The notes beneath the pieces were generated by a model. It was given only the letters and a program-made list of their open reading frames with translations, had not been told where the DNA came from and ran no database searches. Positions 35,530 to 43,703 of a stretch of 46,062 nt of DNA are shown here, one piece after another. The DNA is from an uncultured Nitrospira sp. (GTDB lineage Bacteria; Nitrospirota; Nitrospiria; Nitrospirales; Nitrospiraceae). The translations under genes were made by a program, and so were the position numbers. Positions within the stretch are counted from its first letter, which is position 1. Each line of letters begins with the position of its first letter. Where the stretch lies: NCBI GenBank assembly GCA_902500705.1, contig CABVRR010000011.1, positions 11,089 to 57,150 of the forward strand, in the 5' to 3' direction.

Positions 35530-36419
35530 GAGTTGCCCGGAAGAGGGGTTTGCAACTTTTCACGCTCACCTTTGGCCCGCTCGAGCAACTTTTCGATTCC
35601 CGCTGCATCCCCAGCCTTGATCAGTTGCTTCAATTCCTCCAGAGCCCGTCCATACCTGTCGATATAGGACACCACATTATCGCGATTCCATAAGAAAATA
35701 TCACGCCACATCTCAGGGGAACTAGCAGCGATCCTGGTCGTATCCCGTAATCCTCCCCCGGAGTGGCCGGCAAGATCCAATGCAGGCACCTGCTGATCCC
35801 GAAGCTCGGCTAAGGCATTCATCAGCGCAAAGGCAGCCACATGGGGCAGATGGCTGACTGCGCCGAGAATTTGGTCGTGTAGATATGGATCCATCGTCAA
35901 CACGACCGATCCGGCTTCGGCCCACAGTTGCTTCACTCGCTCCAGTGCAGCCGCATCGGTTCGTTTCGTCGGCGTTAAAATACACCGTGCACCCTTGAAC
36001 AATTGATCGGACCCGGCAGCAACACCGGTCTTTTCTTTTCCTGCGATGGGATGGGCTCCGACAAAATACACGCCCGCCGGCATGACTGCTTCCGAGCGCT
36101 CGACCAAAGTCCCCTTCACACTACCGACATCACTGACGATTGCACCTGGAGTCAAGCAATGGGCCCATTCCCGGAGGTGTCGCTCGTAGGTGTCGACCGG
36201 TGTCGCAAGAACCACTAAATCAGCTCCTCGCACCCCCTCCTGAGGGTCGGCCACATATCGATCGATCGCCCCCATGACAACTGCTGTCTTGAGATTTTCG
36301 ACACGCCGACCGACGCCGACTACGTGATCGGCCAGCCCCTTTCGTCGGAGAATCATACCGAGTGATCCGCCGATCAGACCCACACCGATAATCGCTACCT
36401 GTTTGAAATGCACTGCCAT
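35526..36419 (-). CDS. tyrA: prephenate dehydrogenase
   Basis: Oxidatively decarboxylates prephenate (or arogenate) towards tyrosine. The ATG at 36419 gives 297 residues with the Rossmann motif IIGVGLIGGSLG and blocks SDVGSVKG and AHPIAGKEKTG. The GTG at 36470 lies inside the aroF end and would add 17 residues. No ACT domain follows, so feedback control must be elsewhere. Confidence 0.94.
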   Translation of the reverse strand: MAVHFKQVAIIGVGLIGGSLGMILRRKGLADHVVGVGRRVENLKTAVVMGAIDRYVADPQEGVRGADLVVLATPVDTYERHLREWAHCLTPGAIVSDVGSVKGTLVERSEAVMPAGVYFVGAHPIAGKEKTGVAAGSDQLFKGARCILTPTKRTDAAALERVKQLWAEAGSVVLTMDPYLHDQILGAVSHLPHVAAFALMNALAELRDQQVPALDLAGHSGGGLRDTTRIAASSPEMWRDIFLWNRDNVVSYIDRYGRALEELKQLIKAGDAAGIEKLLERAKGEREKLQTPLPGNS

Positions 36420-36426
36420 GATACTT

Positions 36427-37440
36427 TTAAAGCTCTCTGCCCACGGCCTTCGCGATATTTCTGAGGTCACCCATCAGTGCCTTGAACTTTGAAGGTTTAA
36501 TAGACTCTTCCCCGTCACAGAGCGCACACTCTGGGTTCGAATGGACTTCGATAAGTAAGCCATCGGCACCGGCGGCAACCGCTGCTTTTGACATCGGAGC
36601 CACCAGATCCCACTTCCCCGTTGCATGACTAGGATCGACAATGACCGGAAGGTGCGAGAGCTCTTTCAGCGTGGGAATAGCCGCAAGATCCAAGGTATTG
36701 CGATATTGCGTCTCAAAGGTACGAATACCCCGTTCACACAGCATGACATTTGGGTTCCCGCGCGACATGATGTACTCAGCCGACAAGAGAAACTCTTTGA
36801 TCGTCGCCGACAAGCCTCGCTTCAAGAGCACCGGCTTGTCGTACGCACCGACCTCCTTGAGGAGCTCGAAGTTCTGCATGTTCCGGGTGCCGATCTGGAT
36901 GATATCCGCCTTTTCAAGAAAGAGCTCGATATCCCTGGTATCTAAAATCTCACTGACGACAGGCAATCCGGTTTGTTTTCTGGCTTCGACCAAGTAATCA
37001 AGCCCTTCACGTCCCAACCCTTGGAAAGAATAGGGTGATGTCCGTGGCTTATACGCACCGCCGCGCAGAATCGACGCCCCAGAGGCCTTGACCTCATGGG
37101 CAATGCCCACGGTCAGTTCAAGTCGTTCGACTGCGCAGGGTCCCGCCATGATGGCAAGCTTCTTCCCCCCGATTTTGACGCCACCCACGTCGATGATGGT
37201 CTCTTCCTTCTTAAACTCGCGACTGACCAGTTTCCATGGGGCCAGGATCGGCAGGACGCTTTCCACGCCAGGAAGCGCCGTCAGGGGCTGATTATGCAGA
37301 ATTCGATCATCGCCGATGACGCCAATAATGGTGCGCTCCTGACCAGTAGAAATTTGCGACTTTAAGCCCAAATCCCGCAGCCGATCGATAATATGGTCGA
37401 CTTCGCTCTCCGACGCTTCCGGCTTCAACACAATAATCAT
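36427..37440 (-). CDS. aroF: 3-deoxy-7-phosphoheptulonate synthase (type I-beta)
   Basis: First step of the shikimate pathway: PEP plus erythrose 4-phosphate to DAHP. The 337-residue product has an N-terminal ferredoxin-like domain (residues about 1-70), which in Thermotoga-type enzymes gates feedback by aromatic amino acids, then the DAHP barrel with AGPCAVE, LRGGAYKPRTSPYSF and DPSHATG. GAGGAAATT upstream supports the ATG. It is 18 bp after hisC. Confidence 0.95.
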   Translation of the reverse strand: MIIVLKPEASESEVDHIIDRLRDLGLKSQISTGQERTIIGVIGDDRILHNQPLTALPGVESVLPILAPWKLVSREFKKEETIIDVGGVKIGGKKLAIMAGPCAVERLELTVGIAHEVKASGASILRGGAYKPRTSPYSFQGLGREGLDYLVEARKQTGLPVVSEILDTRDIELFLEKADIIQIGTRNMQNFELLKEVGAYDKPVLLKRGLSATIKEFLLSAEYIMSRGNPNVMLCERGIRTFETQYRNTLDLAAIPTLKELSHLPVIVDPSHATGKWDLVAPMSKAAVAAGADGLLIEVHSNPECALCDGEESIKPSKFKALMGDLRNIAKAVGREL

Positions 37441-37458
37441 AATTTCCTCGCTAGTTCC

Positions 37459-38544
37459 TTACCTTGCTCCATTCACAATGTTTTTGAATGCTTGGAGGAA
37501 GGCCGTATTTTCGTCGGGTTGCCCGATAGTGACGCGAATCATTGTTCCCTCGATGTGCCGCACAATAATCCCTTCTCGCAGCAAGGCGTCGAACACTCGT
37601 CGCCCATCCTGCTTGGCGTCAAAATAGAGAAAGTTGGCTTCACTCGGGATCGGAGTGATTCCCAAGGCACGCAACCCTTCTCCCACCTGCGCCATCCCAG
37701 CCTCATTGACCGCCCGGCTCTTAGCCACATGCGCATCATCCCCCAATGCGGCCAGCGCAGCTTTCTGAGCAAGACTGTTCGCGTTGAATGGAGGCCGAAC
37801 CCTATTCAGAAAGTCGATGATCTCCGGTGTGCTGACCCCATACCCGATTCGCAACCCAGCCAGTCCATAGATCTTGGAAAACGTCCTCAGGACAATCGCG
37901 TTCCGCCCCTGCATGACATACGCCATCGCATCGGGAAATTGTGGATGCCGGACATACTCGAAGTAGGCTTCGTCGAACACGACGAGGACATCTTCTGGCA
38001 CATTGGCCATCAATCGATTGACCGCCTCCGCAGAGACGATCGTCCCAGTAGGATTATTAGGATTGCAGAGAAAGAGCAATCGCGTTCGAGGCGTAATGGC
38101 TCGCGCCATGGACTCGAGGTCGTGGGTCCAGTTGACGAGCGGGACGACCACTGGCTTGCCGTGAACGGCCGTCACCTCCATTTTATAAATCACGAACGTG
38201 TGATCGGCCATGATAGCTTCATCGCCAGGAGTCAAGAACGTCCTGGCCAATAACCCAAGAAGCTCATCCGATCCGTTCCCCAGGATGATCTGCTCACTGG
38301 TGACCTTCCAGCGATCCGCAAGCGCTTGCCGAAGCTGATAGGCGCCCCCGTCCGGGTACCGATGCAACATCGCCTGCGCTCCACTCAAGGCGGCCAGGGC
38401 CTTCGGTGAAGGCCCCAGGGGATTCTCGTTGGACGCAAGTTTGATCACGCGGGTGAGCCCCAGTTCCCGCTGGAGTTCGTCGATCGGCTTACCGGGAACG
38501 TACGGACTCAGAGATCGGATATCGGCATGAACCTGTAGTGCCAT
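37459..38544 (-). CDS. hisC: histidinol-phosphate/aromatic aminotransferase HisC family
   Basis: PLP enzyme of 361 residues, with SNENPLGPSP, the FLCNPNNPTG block, VVFDEAYFEY and the PLP Lys in RTFSKIYGLAGLRIGY. HisC transaminates imidazole-acetol phosphate in histidine synthesis, but this copy sits 2 bp after pheA and before aroF among aromatic genes, so a role in making Phe and Tyr from their keto acids is likely in addition or instead. Sequence alone does not settle the substrate. Confidence 0.92.
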   Translation of the reverse strand: MALQVHADIRSLSPYVPGKPIDELQRELGLTRVIKLASNENPLGPSPKALAALSGAQAMLHRYPDGGAYQLRQALADRWKVTSEQIILGNGSDELLGLLARTFLTPGDEAIMADHTFVIYKMEVTAVHGKPVVVPLVNWTHDLESMARAITPRTRLLFLCNPNNPTGTIVSAEAVNRLMANVPEDVLVVFDEAYFEYVRHPQFPDAMAYVMQGRNAIVLRTFSKIYGLAGLRIGYGVSTPEIIDFLNRVRPPFNANSLAQKAALAALGDDAHVAKSRAVNEAGMAQVGEGLRALGITPIPSEANFLYFDAKQDGRRVFDALLREGIIVRHIEGTMIRVTIGQPDENTAFLQAFKNIVNGAR

Positions 38545-38546
38545 GA

Positions 38547-39623
38547 TCAGCTATGGATCGGGTAGGAGCCTAAAATCTTCATAAAGAGACAGCGTGCCTT
38601 CACCTCTTCGACGGCTTTACTGACCCGATCTTCATTGATATGCCCTTCGACATCCACGAAGAAGATGTACTCCCACGCTTTCCGCTGAGAGGGACGAGAT
38701 TCGATTTTTGTCATATTGATGCCGTGCGAGGCAAACGGACGGAGCAGGTCATAGAGGGCTCCGACTTTATCCTTCACCGATAACATCAACGACGTTTTAT
38801 CTTTCCCTGTCCGTTCAGACGGTTTCTGAGACAACACCAGGAAGCGCGTGAAATTGTTCAGGTTGTCTTCGATACGAGCTTTAATCACGTTCAATCCATA
38901 GAGCTGGCTGGCCGCCTCTGACGCAATGGCCGCTGAAGTGGGCTCATCGATGCACAGTTCGGCGGCTCGAGCCGTGCTGGCCACCTCGACCGCAGGGATA
39001 TGCGGAAGATTGGTTTCGAGCCAGTTCCGGCATTGCGCAAGGGCATGGGGATGAGAGTAGACTTTTTTCACATCTTCGATGCGTCCTGATTTCGACAGAA
39101 GATGATGAGAAACTTCTTGCAACACTTCTCCATAGATCAGCAGGTTCGAATCGATGAACATGTCCAGGGTGTGGTTGACGACACCCTCCGTGGTATTTTC
39201 GATCGGCACGACACCGAAATTGGCTCGACCTCGTTCCACCTCGCTGAATACCTCTTTAATGCTGTGAACGGGTATGTACTGAACAGAGGAGCCGAATTTC
39301 TGCATGCAGGCCATGTGAGTAAAGGTGGCTCGCGGCCCCAGATACGCGACCTTTTGGGGAGACTCCAGCGACAACGACGCCGACATGATTTCTCGATAGA
39401 CCGATCGGATCGCCTCGCTCGGGAACGGGCCCGTGTTGAGCTTCGTGAGCCGTTCGATGATCTCCGCTTCTCGGCCTGCGGTATGGAGGTTGGCGCCGGC
39501 ATCCTTTTCTTTCTTGAGCTTTCCGATTTCGATCACGCTTTGCGAACGCTCATTGAGGAGCCGAATCATTTCGTCATCGATCCTGTCGATTTCCTTACGG
39601 TATTCCGGCATATCTTTGGGCAT
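38547..39623 (-). CDS. pheA: bifunctional chorismate mutase/prephenate dehydratase
   Basis: Makes phenylpyruvate from chorismate. The 358-residue product has an AroQ chorismate mutase domain (about residues 5-90), a prephenate dehydratase domain (about 93-275, with LGPRATFTHMA, IPVHSI and TTEGVVN) and a C-terminal ACT domain (about 285-355) with the ESRPSQ feedback motif that binds Phe. It is the first gene of the long aromatic/ribosomal run. Confidence 0.95.
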   Translation of the reverse strand: MPKDMPEYRKEIDRIDDEMIRLLNERSQSVIEIGKLKKEKDAGANLHTAGREAEIIERLTKLNTGPFPSEAIRSVYREIMSASLSLESPQKVAYLGPRATFTHMACMQKFGSSVQYIPVHSIKEVFSEVERGRANFGVVPIENTTEGVVNHTLDMFIDSNLLIYGEVLQEVSHHLLSKSGRIEDVKKVYSHPHALAQCRNWLETNLPHIPAVEVASTARAAELCIDEPTSAAIASEAASQLYGLNVIKARIEDNLNNFTRFLVLSQKPSERTGKDKTSLMLSVKDKVGALYDLLRPFASHGINMTKIESRPSQRKAWEYIFFVDVEGHINEDRVSKAVEEVKARCLFMKILGSYPIHS

Positions 39624-39662
39624 GTTGAGTCTCGCCTCGAGTACCCGATTGAGGGAAAGGTT

Positions 39663-39684
39663 CCTTATCCCCGTAGGGGAAAGG
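39663..39684 (-). promoter_or_regulatory. leader hairpin of pheA
   Basis: A GC-rich hairpin (CCTT-A-TCCCC, GTA loop, GGGGA-AAGG) with one bulged A forms in the leader 40-60 nt before the pheA start. It has no T-run, so it is not a terminator. It may control mRNA stability or ribosome access. Confidence 0.4.
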
Positions 39685-39706
39685 AGATCGCAAAGGCAAG
39701 TGTTGA

Positions 39707-39736
39707 ATTTTACAGGAAGGATTGAATCTATTGCAA
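39707..39736 (-). promoter_or_regulatory. sigma-70 promoter candidate for pheA
   Basis: On the minus strand TTGCAA (39731-39736) and TAAAAT (39707-39712) are 18 bp apart. The start would be near 39700, making a leader of about 75 nt that contains the hairpin at 39663-39684. Confidence 0.55.
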
Positions 39737-39784
39737 GGAGAGCGCGTGGGCGTCAGAAGCTCTGAAGAGATGGAAACAGCCCGT

Positions 39785-40789
39785 TTACATCAACAAGGGA
39801 GACGGCCGCTTAAAGTGATCATACGCCAACCGAGTCACTTGTCGTCCACGTCCAGTACGATCCAGGAACCCGGCTTGGATCAGGTAGGGCTCATAGACAT
39901 CTTCAATCGTGCCCTTGTCTTCTTGAACCGCAGCCGCCAGGGACTCCACTCCGACCGGCCCACCATTGAATTTCTCGATGATCGTGATCAGGATCTTGCG
40001 GTCCATCTCGTCGAAACCTGCTTCATCGATTCCTAGCCAGACCAATCCTTCCTTGGCCACCTGTTCGGTGATATACCCATCGGCCTGAATCTGCGCATAG
40101 TCTCGGATCCGCCTAATCAATCGATTGACAATCCGTGGTGTTCCACGCGCTCGTCGCGAGATTTCTGCCGCACCTGCCTGATCAATCCCGATGCCTAAGA
40201 CACCGGCCGAGCGCGTTACGATCGCCTCCAGCTCAGACGGCCCATAGAACTCCAGTCGATAGACAAGCCCAAATCGATCACGCAGCGGGGACGTCAGCGA
40301 ACCAGCCCTGGTCGTCGCCCCGATAAGAGTGAACCGCGGCAAATCAAGCTTCACCGTCCTCACAGCAGGCCCCTGTCCAATCACGAGGTCCAGCTGAAAA
40401 TCCTCCATGGCAGGATAAAGTGCTTCCTCAACGGACGCGGGCAGCCGGTGAATCTCATCGATAAACAGCACGTCATATTCCTGAAGATTAGTCAGAATCG
40501 CGGCCAAGTCCCCGGCATGGGCCAGGACCAACCCCGACGTCGATCGCAAGGCCGCCCCCATTTCCTTGGCGATAATGTGCGCGATGGTAGTCTTGCCGAG
40601 GCCTGGCGGTCCGTAGAAAATGGCATGATCGAGTGCCTCTTCTCGCCGCTTGGCTGCTTCGATGCAAATTCGAAGCGACGCCTTCATTTTCTCTTGGCCG
40701 ACGTACTCCTCGAGCGTCTGAGGGCGAAGCACATTCTCATGCCCTCGCTCTTCATCCATGGTGCGATTGGTTACGAACCGCTCAGTCAT
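39785..40789 (-). CDS. ruvB: Holliday junction branch-migration ATPase RuvB
   Basis: Hexameric motor that drives branch migration with RuvA. The 334-residue product has Walker [12 protein letters not shown], Walker B FIDEIHRL, sensor GATTRAGSL and the arginine finger region [10 protein letters not shown]. It is 16 bp after the cysteine-repeat gene and shares that transcript with ruvA and yebC. Confidence 0.96.
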   Translation of the reverse strand: MTERFVTNRTMDEERGHENVLRPQTLEEYVGQEKMKASLRICIEAAKRREEALDHAIFYGPPGLGKTTIAHIIAKEMGAALRSTSGLVLAHAGDLAAILTNLQEYDVLFIDEIHRLPASVEEALYPAMEDFQLDLVIGQGPAVRTVKLDLPRFTLIGATTRAGSLTSPLRDRFGLVYRLEFYGPSELEAIVTRSAGVLGIGIDQAGAAEISRRARGTPRIVNRLIRRIRDYAQIQADGYITEQVAKEGLVWLGIDEAGFDEMDRKILITIIEKFNGGPVGVESLAAAVQEDKGTIEDVYEPYLIQAGFLDRTGRGRQVTRLAYDHFKRPSPLLM

Positions 40790-40805
40790 CGTGCGCCGCC
40801 CATAT

Positions 40806-41297
40806 CTACTTATTTCCCTCCGGCATCTGTTGATACTTCGGGGGAGGTGGTTGAGTCCCTTGGCCAGGCTGAGCCGTACTGCCGCAATCAGGAGGACATC
40901 GTTTATATCCCTGGGTGGAGTCAGGAAAACTATGCTCCATTTTCTTCAACTGACATTGCGCCAATCGACCGCCGTCTTGGGTTCCGCACCGAGCAGGCAC
41001 TGAGGAGCTGCCGATTTCGGCATACCCATCGGGACACGATCCGCACACGCCCAACATATTGGCCCCCAGCGGCACACATTGCACGAGGGTCGGATCTCCC
41101 TCCTTACAGATCTCCGAGGACTGCGTGACCCCGGTGGTGGCATACCCCTCGGGACAGGTACCACAAACCATTCTATTGCTCTTTGGTTCTGTTGTTTCCT
41201 GAGCGAGACTCGTACAAGGAGATGTGACAGCGAGCACCACGCCTATAGAAGCAAGGCTCACGAGTCCCTTGACGGTATTCTTCGCAGTGAATGGCAT
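40806..41297 (-). CDS. secreted cysteine-repeat protein
   Basis: A 163-residue product from the ATG at 41297 (AAGGGGGTAACC upstream). A signal peptide ([13 protein letters not shown], cleavage near SLAQ) precedes two tandem repeats with cysteines spaced C-x2-C-x15-C-x9 or 10-C, each containing CPEGYA or CPDGYA. The tail is Pro/Gln-rich with a further CPPDC. I do not recognise the family; the repeat resembles a disulphide-knotted lectin- or EGF-like module only loosely. It sits between ruvA and ruvB, 4 bp from ruvA, which is unexpected for an exported protein. Confidence 0.68.
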   Translation of the reverse strand: MPFTAKNTVKGLVSLASIGVVLAVTSPCTSLAQETTEPKSNRMVCGTCPEGYATTGVTQSSEICKEGDPTLVQCVPLGANMLGVCGSCPDGYAEIGSSSVPARCGTQDGGRLAQCQLKKMEHSFPDSTQGYKRCPPDCGSTAQPGQGTQPPPPKYQQMPEGNK

Positions 41298-41301
41298 AAG
41301 G

Positions 41302-41910
41302 TTACCCCCTTGCAAGTTCCTTGAGTCCTTTGCGGATGAGTTCTTTCAACGTCAGTGACTCCGGCGCATTCTTCATCACCCGCGTCAAGACCTCCTTGGC
41401 ATCCTGCGCACGATAGCCCAAGTTTATCAGAGCGGAGAGTGCATCCTCATAAGGACCATCCAACGTAGGTACGTCAGCCGTAGCGGCTCGGGGGGATGCC
41501 CCGTGAATTTTGCCTGCCTTGTCCTTCAATTCAAGCGCAATGCGACCAGCCGACTTCTTTCCGATGCCGGGAACAGTCGCAAGCTTTTCGGTGTCCTCTG
41601 TTTGGATCGCATGAACAAGATCCGTCACCGATAGGCTCGACAACGCACTGAGAGCGAGTTTTGGGCCGATGCCCGACACACTGGTCAACAGCAAAAACGA
41701 CTCTTTCTCGCCTTGGGAGAGAAAGCCGAAGAGCTGGATAGCATCTTCACGGAGATGCGTATGGATATTCAGTGCGGTAACTTCGTCGAGATTCGGCAGG
41801 GCGTAATAGGTGCTGAGGGGAATATGCACTTCGTACCCGACCCCCTGCACATCAAGTGTGAGATGGGTGGGCGCTTTGAATATCAACCGCCCCGTGAGAA
41901 AGGCGATCAT
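41302..41910 (-). CDS. ruvA: Holliday junction branch-migration protein RuvA
   Basis: Tetramer that binds four-way junctions and loads RuvB. The 202-residue product has the OB-fold N-terminus (residues 1-65), the helix-hairpin-helix DNA-binding block (SGIGPKLALSAL and VPGIGKKSAGRIALEL) and the C-terminal domain that contacts RuvB. The stop is 4 bp from the start of the cysteine-repeat gene. Confidence 0.96.
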   Translation of the reverse strand: MIAFLTGRLIFKAPTHLTLDVQGVGYEVHIPLSTYYALPNLDEVTALNIHTHLREDAIQLFGFLSQGEKESFLLLTSVSGIGPKLALSALSSLSVTDLVHAIQTEDTEKLATVPGIGKKSAGRIALELKDKAGKIHGASPRAATADVPTLDGPYEDALSALINLGYRAQDAKEVLTRVMKNAPESLTLKELIRKGLKELARG

Positions 41911-41956
41911 GCCGTCTCGCTATCCGATGGCCAGAACCATATGATGAACCTGAGGG

Positions 41957-42715
41957 TCATCCCGCCGCAGCTGCAGCAACTTTCTCCATTACCTCATCTG
42001 AAATATCGAAGTTGGCGTGAACTTTCTGAACGTCATCATGCTCGTCTAAGACTTCCATTAGCTTCAGCATTTGCTCGGCAGGCTTCTCGTCCAGCCTGAT
42101 GGTATTCTGTGGAATATATGTAATTTCAGCCAGTGTTGTTTCGATCTTCGCATCACCCAGCGCTTTCTTCACCGCTTCAAAATCTTGCGTATCGATGAGC
42201 ACCTCATAACTCTTTTCACCGACCTTCACGTCTTCTGCCCCGGCTTCCAGCGCCAGTGAAAGAAGCGTATCCTCATCAACCTTCCCCTTCTCAATCGTGA
42301 CGAGTCCCTTTTTATGAAACTGCCAGGCGACGGCGCCCGCTTCTGACATATTGCCGTGATTTTTTGTGAGGAGACTACGAATCTCCGCAACCGTCCGGTT
42401 TCGGTTGTCGCTGGTAATTTCGAGCAGCACTGCGGTCCCACCGGGGCCATACCCTTCCAACGAAAATTCCTCATAGGCCACACCAGGCAGTTCGCCGGTC
42501 CCTCGCTGGACGGCTTTCTTCATCGTATCGCCCGGCATATTAGCTTCCTTGGCCTTAGCGATGGCCAGACGCAGTCGAGGATTCCCATCGGGGTCTCCAC
42601 CGGATCGAGCCGCGATAGTGAGCTCTCGGATAATCCGCGTGAAAATTTTCCCACGCTTCGCGTCCTGGGCTCCTTTATGTCGCTTGATTGTCGCCCAATG
42701 ACTATGTCCACCCAT
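41957..42715 (-). CDS. YebC/PmpR family transcriptional/translation factor
   Basis: The 252-residue product opens with the family mark MGGHSHWATIKRHKGAQDAKRGKIF and carries the YebC fold; members act as DNA-binding regulators or, as shown for one group, help ribosomes through polyproline. GCGGAGGC precedes the ATG. It is the first gene of the run with ruvA and ruvB; only 46 bp separate it from ruvA. Confidence 0.94.
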   Translation of the reverse strand: MGGHSHWATIKRHKGAQDAKRGKIFTRIIRELTIAARSGGDPDGNPRLRLAIAKAKEANMPGDTMKKAVQRGTGELPGVAYEEFSLEGYGPGGTAVLLEITSDNRNRTVAEIRSLLTKNHGNMSEAGAVAWQFHKKGLVTIEKGKVDEDTLLSLALEAGAEDVKVGEKSYEVLIDTQDFEAVKKALGDAKIETTLAEITYIPQNTIRLDEKPAEQMLKLMEVLDEHDDVQKVHANFDISDEVMEKVAAAAAG

Positions 42716-42798
42716 AAAGTGCCTCCGCTATCCCGCCCCGAAATCAGTGAAGTTGGTTAGAGCCGTCGTCTGTACAGTAGTCAGGAAGAACGGGGTAG

Positions 42799-42827
42799 AC
42801 CTAACATAGGCCTCGGAAAGGAGTCAA
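42799..42827 (-). promoter_or_regulatory. sigma-70 promoter candidate for yebC-ruvAB
   Basis: On the minus strand TTGACT (42822-42827) and TTAGGT (42799-42804) are 17 bp apart. The -10 is a weak match. The leader would be about 75 nt. Confidence 0.42.
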
Positions 42828-42853
42828 TTCCGCCGGGTGACGGTACGACGCCT

Positions 42854-43609
42854 CTACTCGGAGTACACAAGCAGCTGAAGACCAATGAGGATTAGGAACC
42901 CCGCCCAAGCGACTTCCCACCGCTTCACAGGATGGTGCCGGGTGGTGGAAGTCCACGACACCATCGCATTCGATGTGACAGCCCCGATGCCCAGGATTCC
43001 GAGCAGGGCATGATGCAGCTCAATTCTCTGATTCGCAGGATGATTGCCATGCGAATGCATAAAAAGCAGCACTGCGCCGACCACGCCAAGAAACAGTAAT
43101 GGTGCGACCCAAGCCGGATGCCGAGCCCAACCGATTCGACGAAGCGTCTCACTCACCGCCGCGGTGACGCCGAACACGCCGTAAAATTTATGCTGGAGAA
43201 TTTCCCGGTCTTGCCCCAGGAAGGTTTGGGCAAAGCTGAGCGAACCGATCGGCCAAGCCTCATGGTCACTCCAGACCAGTAAATACGCCCCGATGACACC
43301 GAGCGCACCTGGAAGCACAAGCCTGGTCCAGAAAGGCAGCCCGTATTGCAACGCATACCCCAACTCGGCAAGGCCGAACAGCAAGACGAACAGCCCGGCA
43401 AAACGATGGTTGAACTCCGAGTAGGCAATCCCTTGGGCGGACCCTTCCCATCCTCCATCATGCTGTTCCGCTTGCGCGTCATGCATCATGCCCAGCGCAA
43501 GGGAATCTAAATGATCGTGCGCAAAGGGTACAGGCTCGCTCGCACGAGACCACCACGGAAACGGTAGAACCAACAACGCCACAGCCAAAACAACGACCCA
43601 CCATTTCAT
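42854..43609 (-). CDS. histidine-rich multi-pass membrane protein
   Basis: The ATG at 43609 gives 251 residues; the longer frame to 43678 crosses a terminator and is rejected. An N-terminal signal/anchor precedes five or six helices. Histidines cluster at helix edges: HDHLDSL, NHRFAG, QHKFYGVFG, HSHGNHP and LHHALLGI, spaced as in metal- or haem-binding membrane proteins. No family is recognised with confidence; copper- or cytochrome-b-type transporters are candidates. It is transcribed on its own, downstream of the terminator. Confidence 0.6.
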   Translation of the reverse strand: MKWWVVVLAVALLVLPFPWWSRASEPVPFAHDHLDSLALGMMHDAQAEQHDGGWEGSAQGIAYSEFNHRFAGLFVLLFGLAELGYALQYGLPFWTRLVLPGALGVIGAYLLVWSDHEAWPIGSLSFAQTFLGQDREILQHKFYGVFGVTAAVSETLRRIGWARHPAWVAPLLFLGVVGAVLLFMHSHGNHPANQRIELHHALLGILGIGAVTSNAMVSWTSTTRHHPVKRWEVAWAGFLILIGLQLLVYSE

Positions 43610-43644
43610 GCGAAAACCATTCACTACGCAAGAATTGTAAATAG

Positions 43645-43675
43645 AAAAGGCCCATCCAGACGGCCGGATGGGCCT
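43645..43675 (-). terminator. Rho-independent terminator after the zinc-ribbon/PCP_red gene
   Basis: Ten-bp perfect stem (AGGCCCATCC/GGATGGGCCT) with an 8-nt loop, followed on the minus strand by TTTT (43645-43648). It closes the gene at 43704. Confidence 0.88.
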
Positions 43676-43703
43676 CATACGCTCAGATGCCTGCGACTCG
43701 GGA

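Noticed and set aside
37393..38253. 286-codon plus-strand frame
   Set aside because: It is antisense to hisC and aroF, whose family motifs are intact; no ribosome site or recognised motif.
43610..43678. Longer start of the histidine-rich membrane protein
   Set aside because: The extension would include the terminator of the upstream gene.
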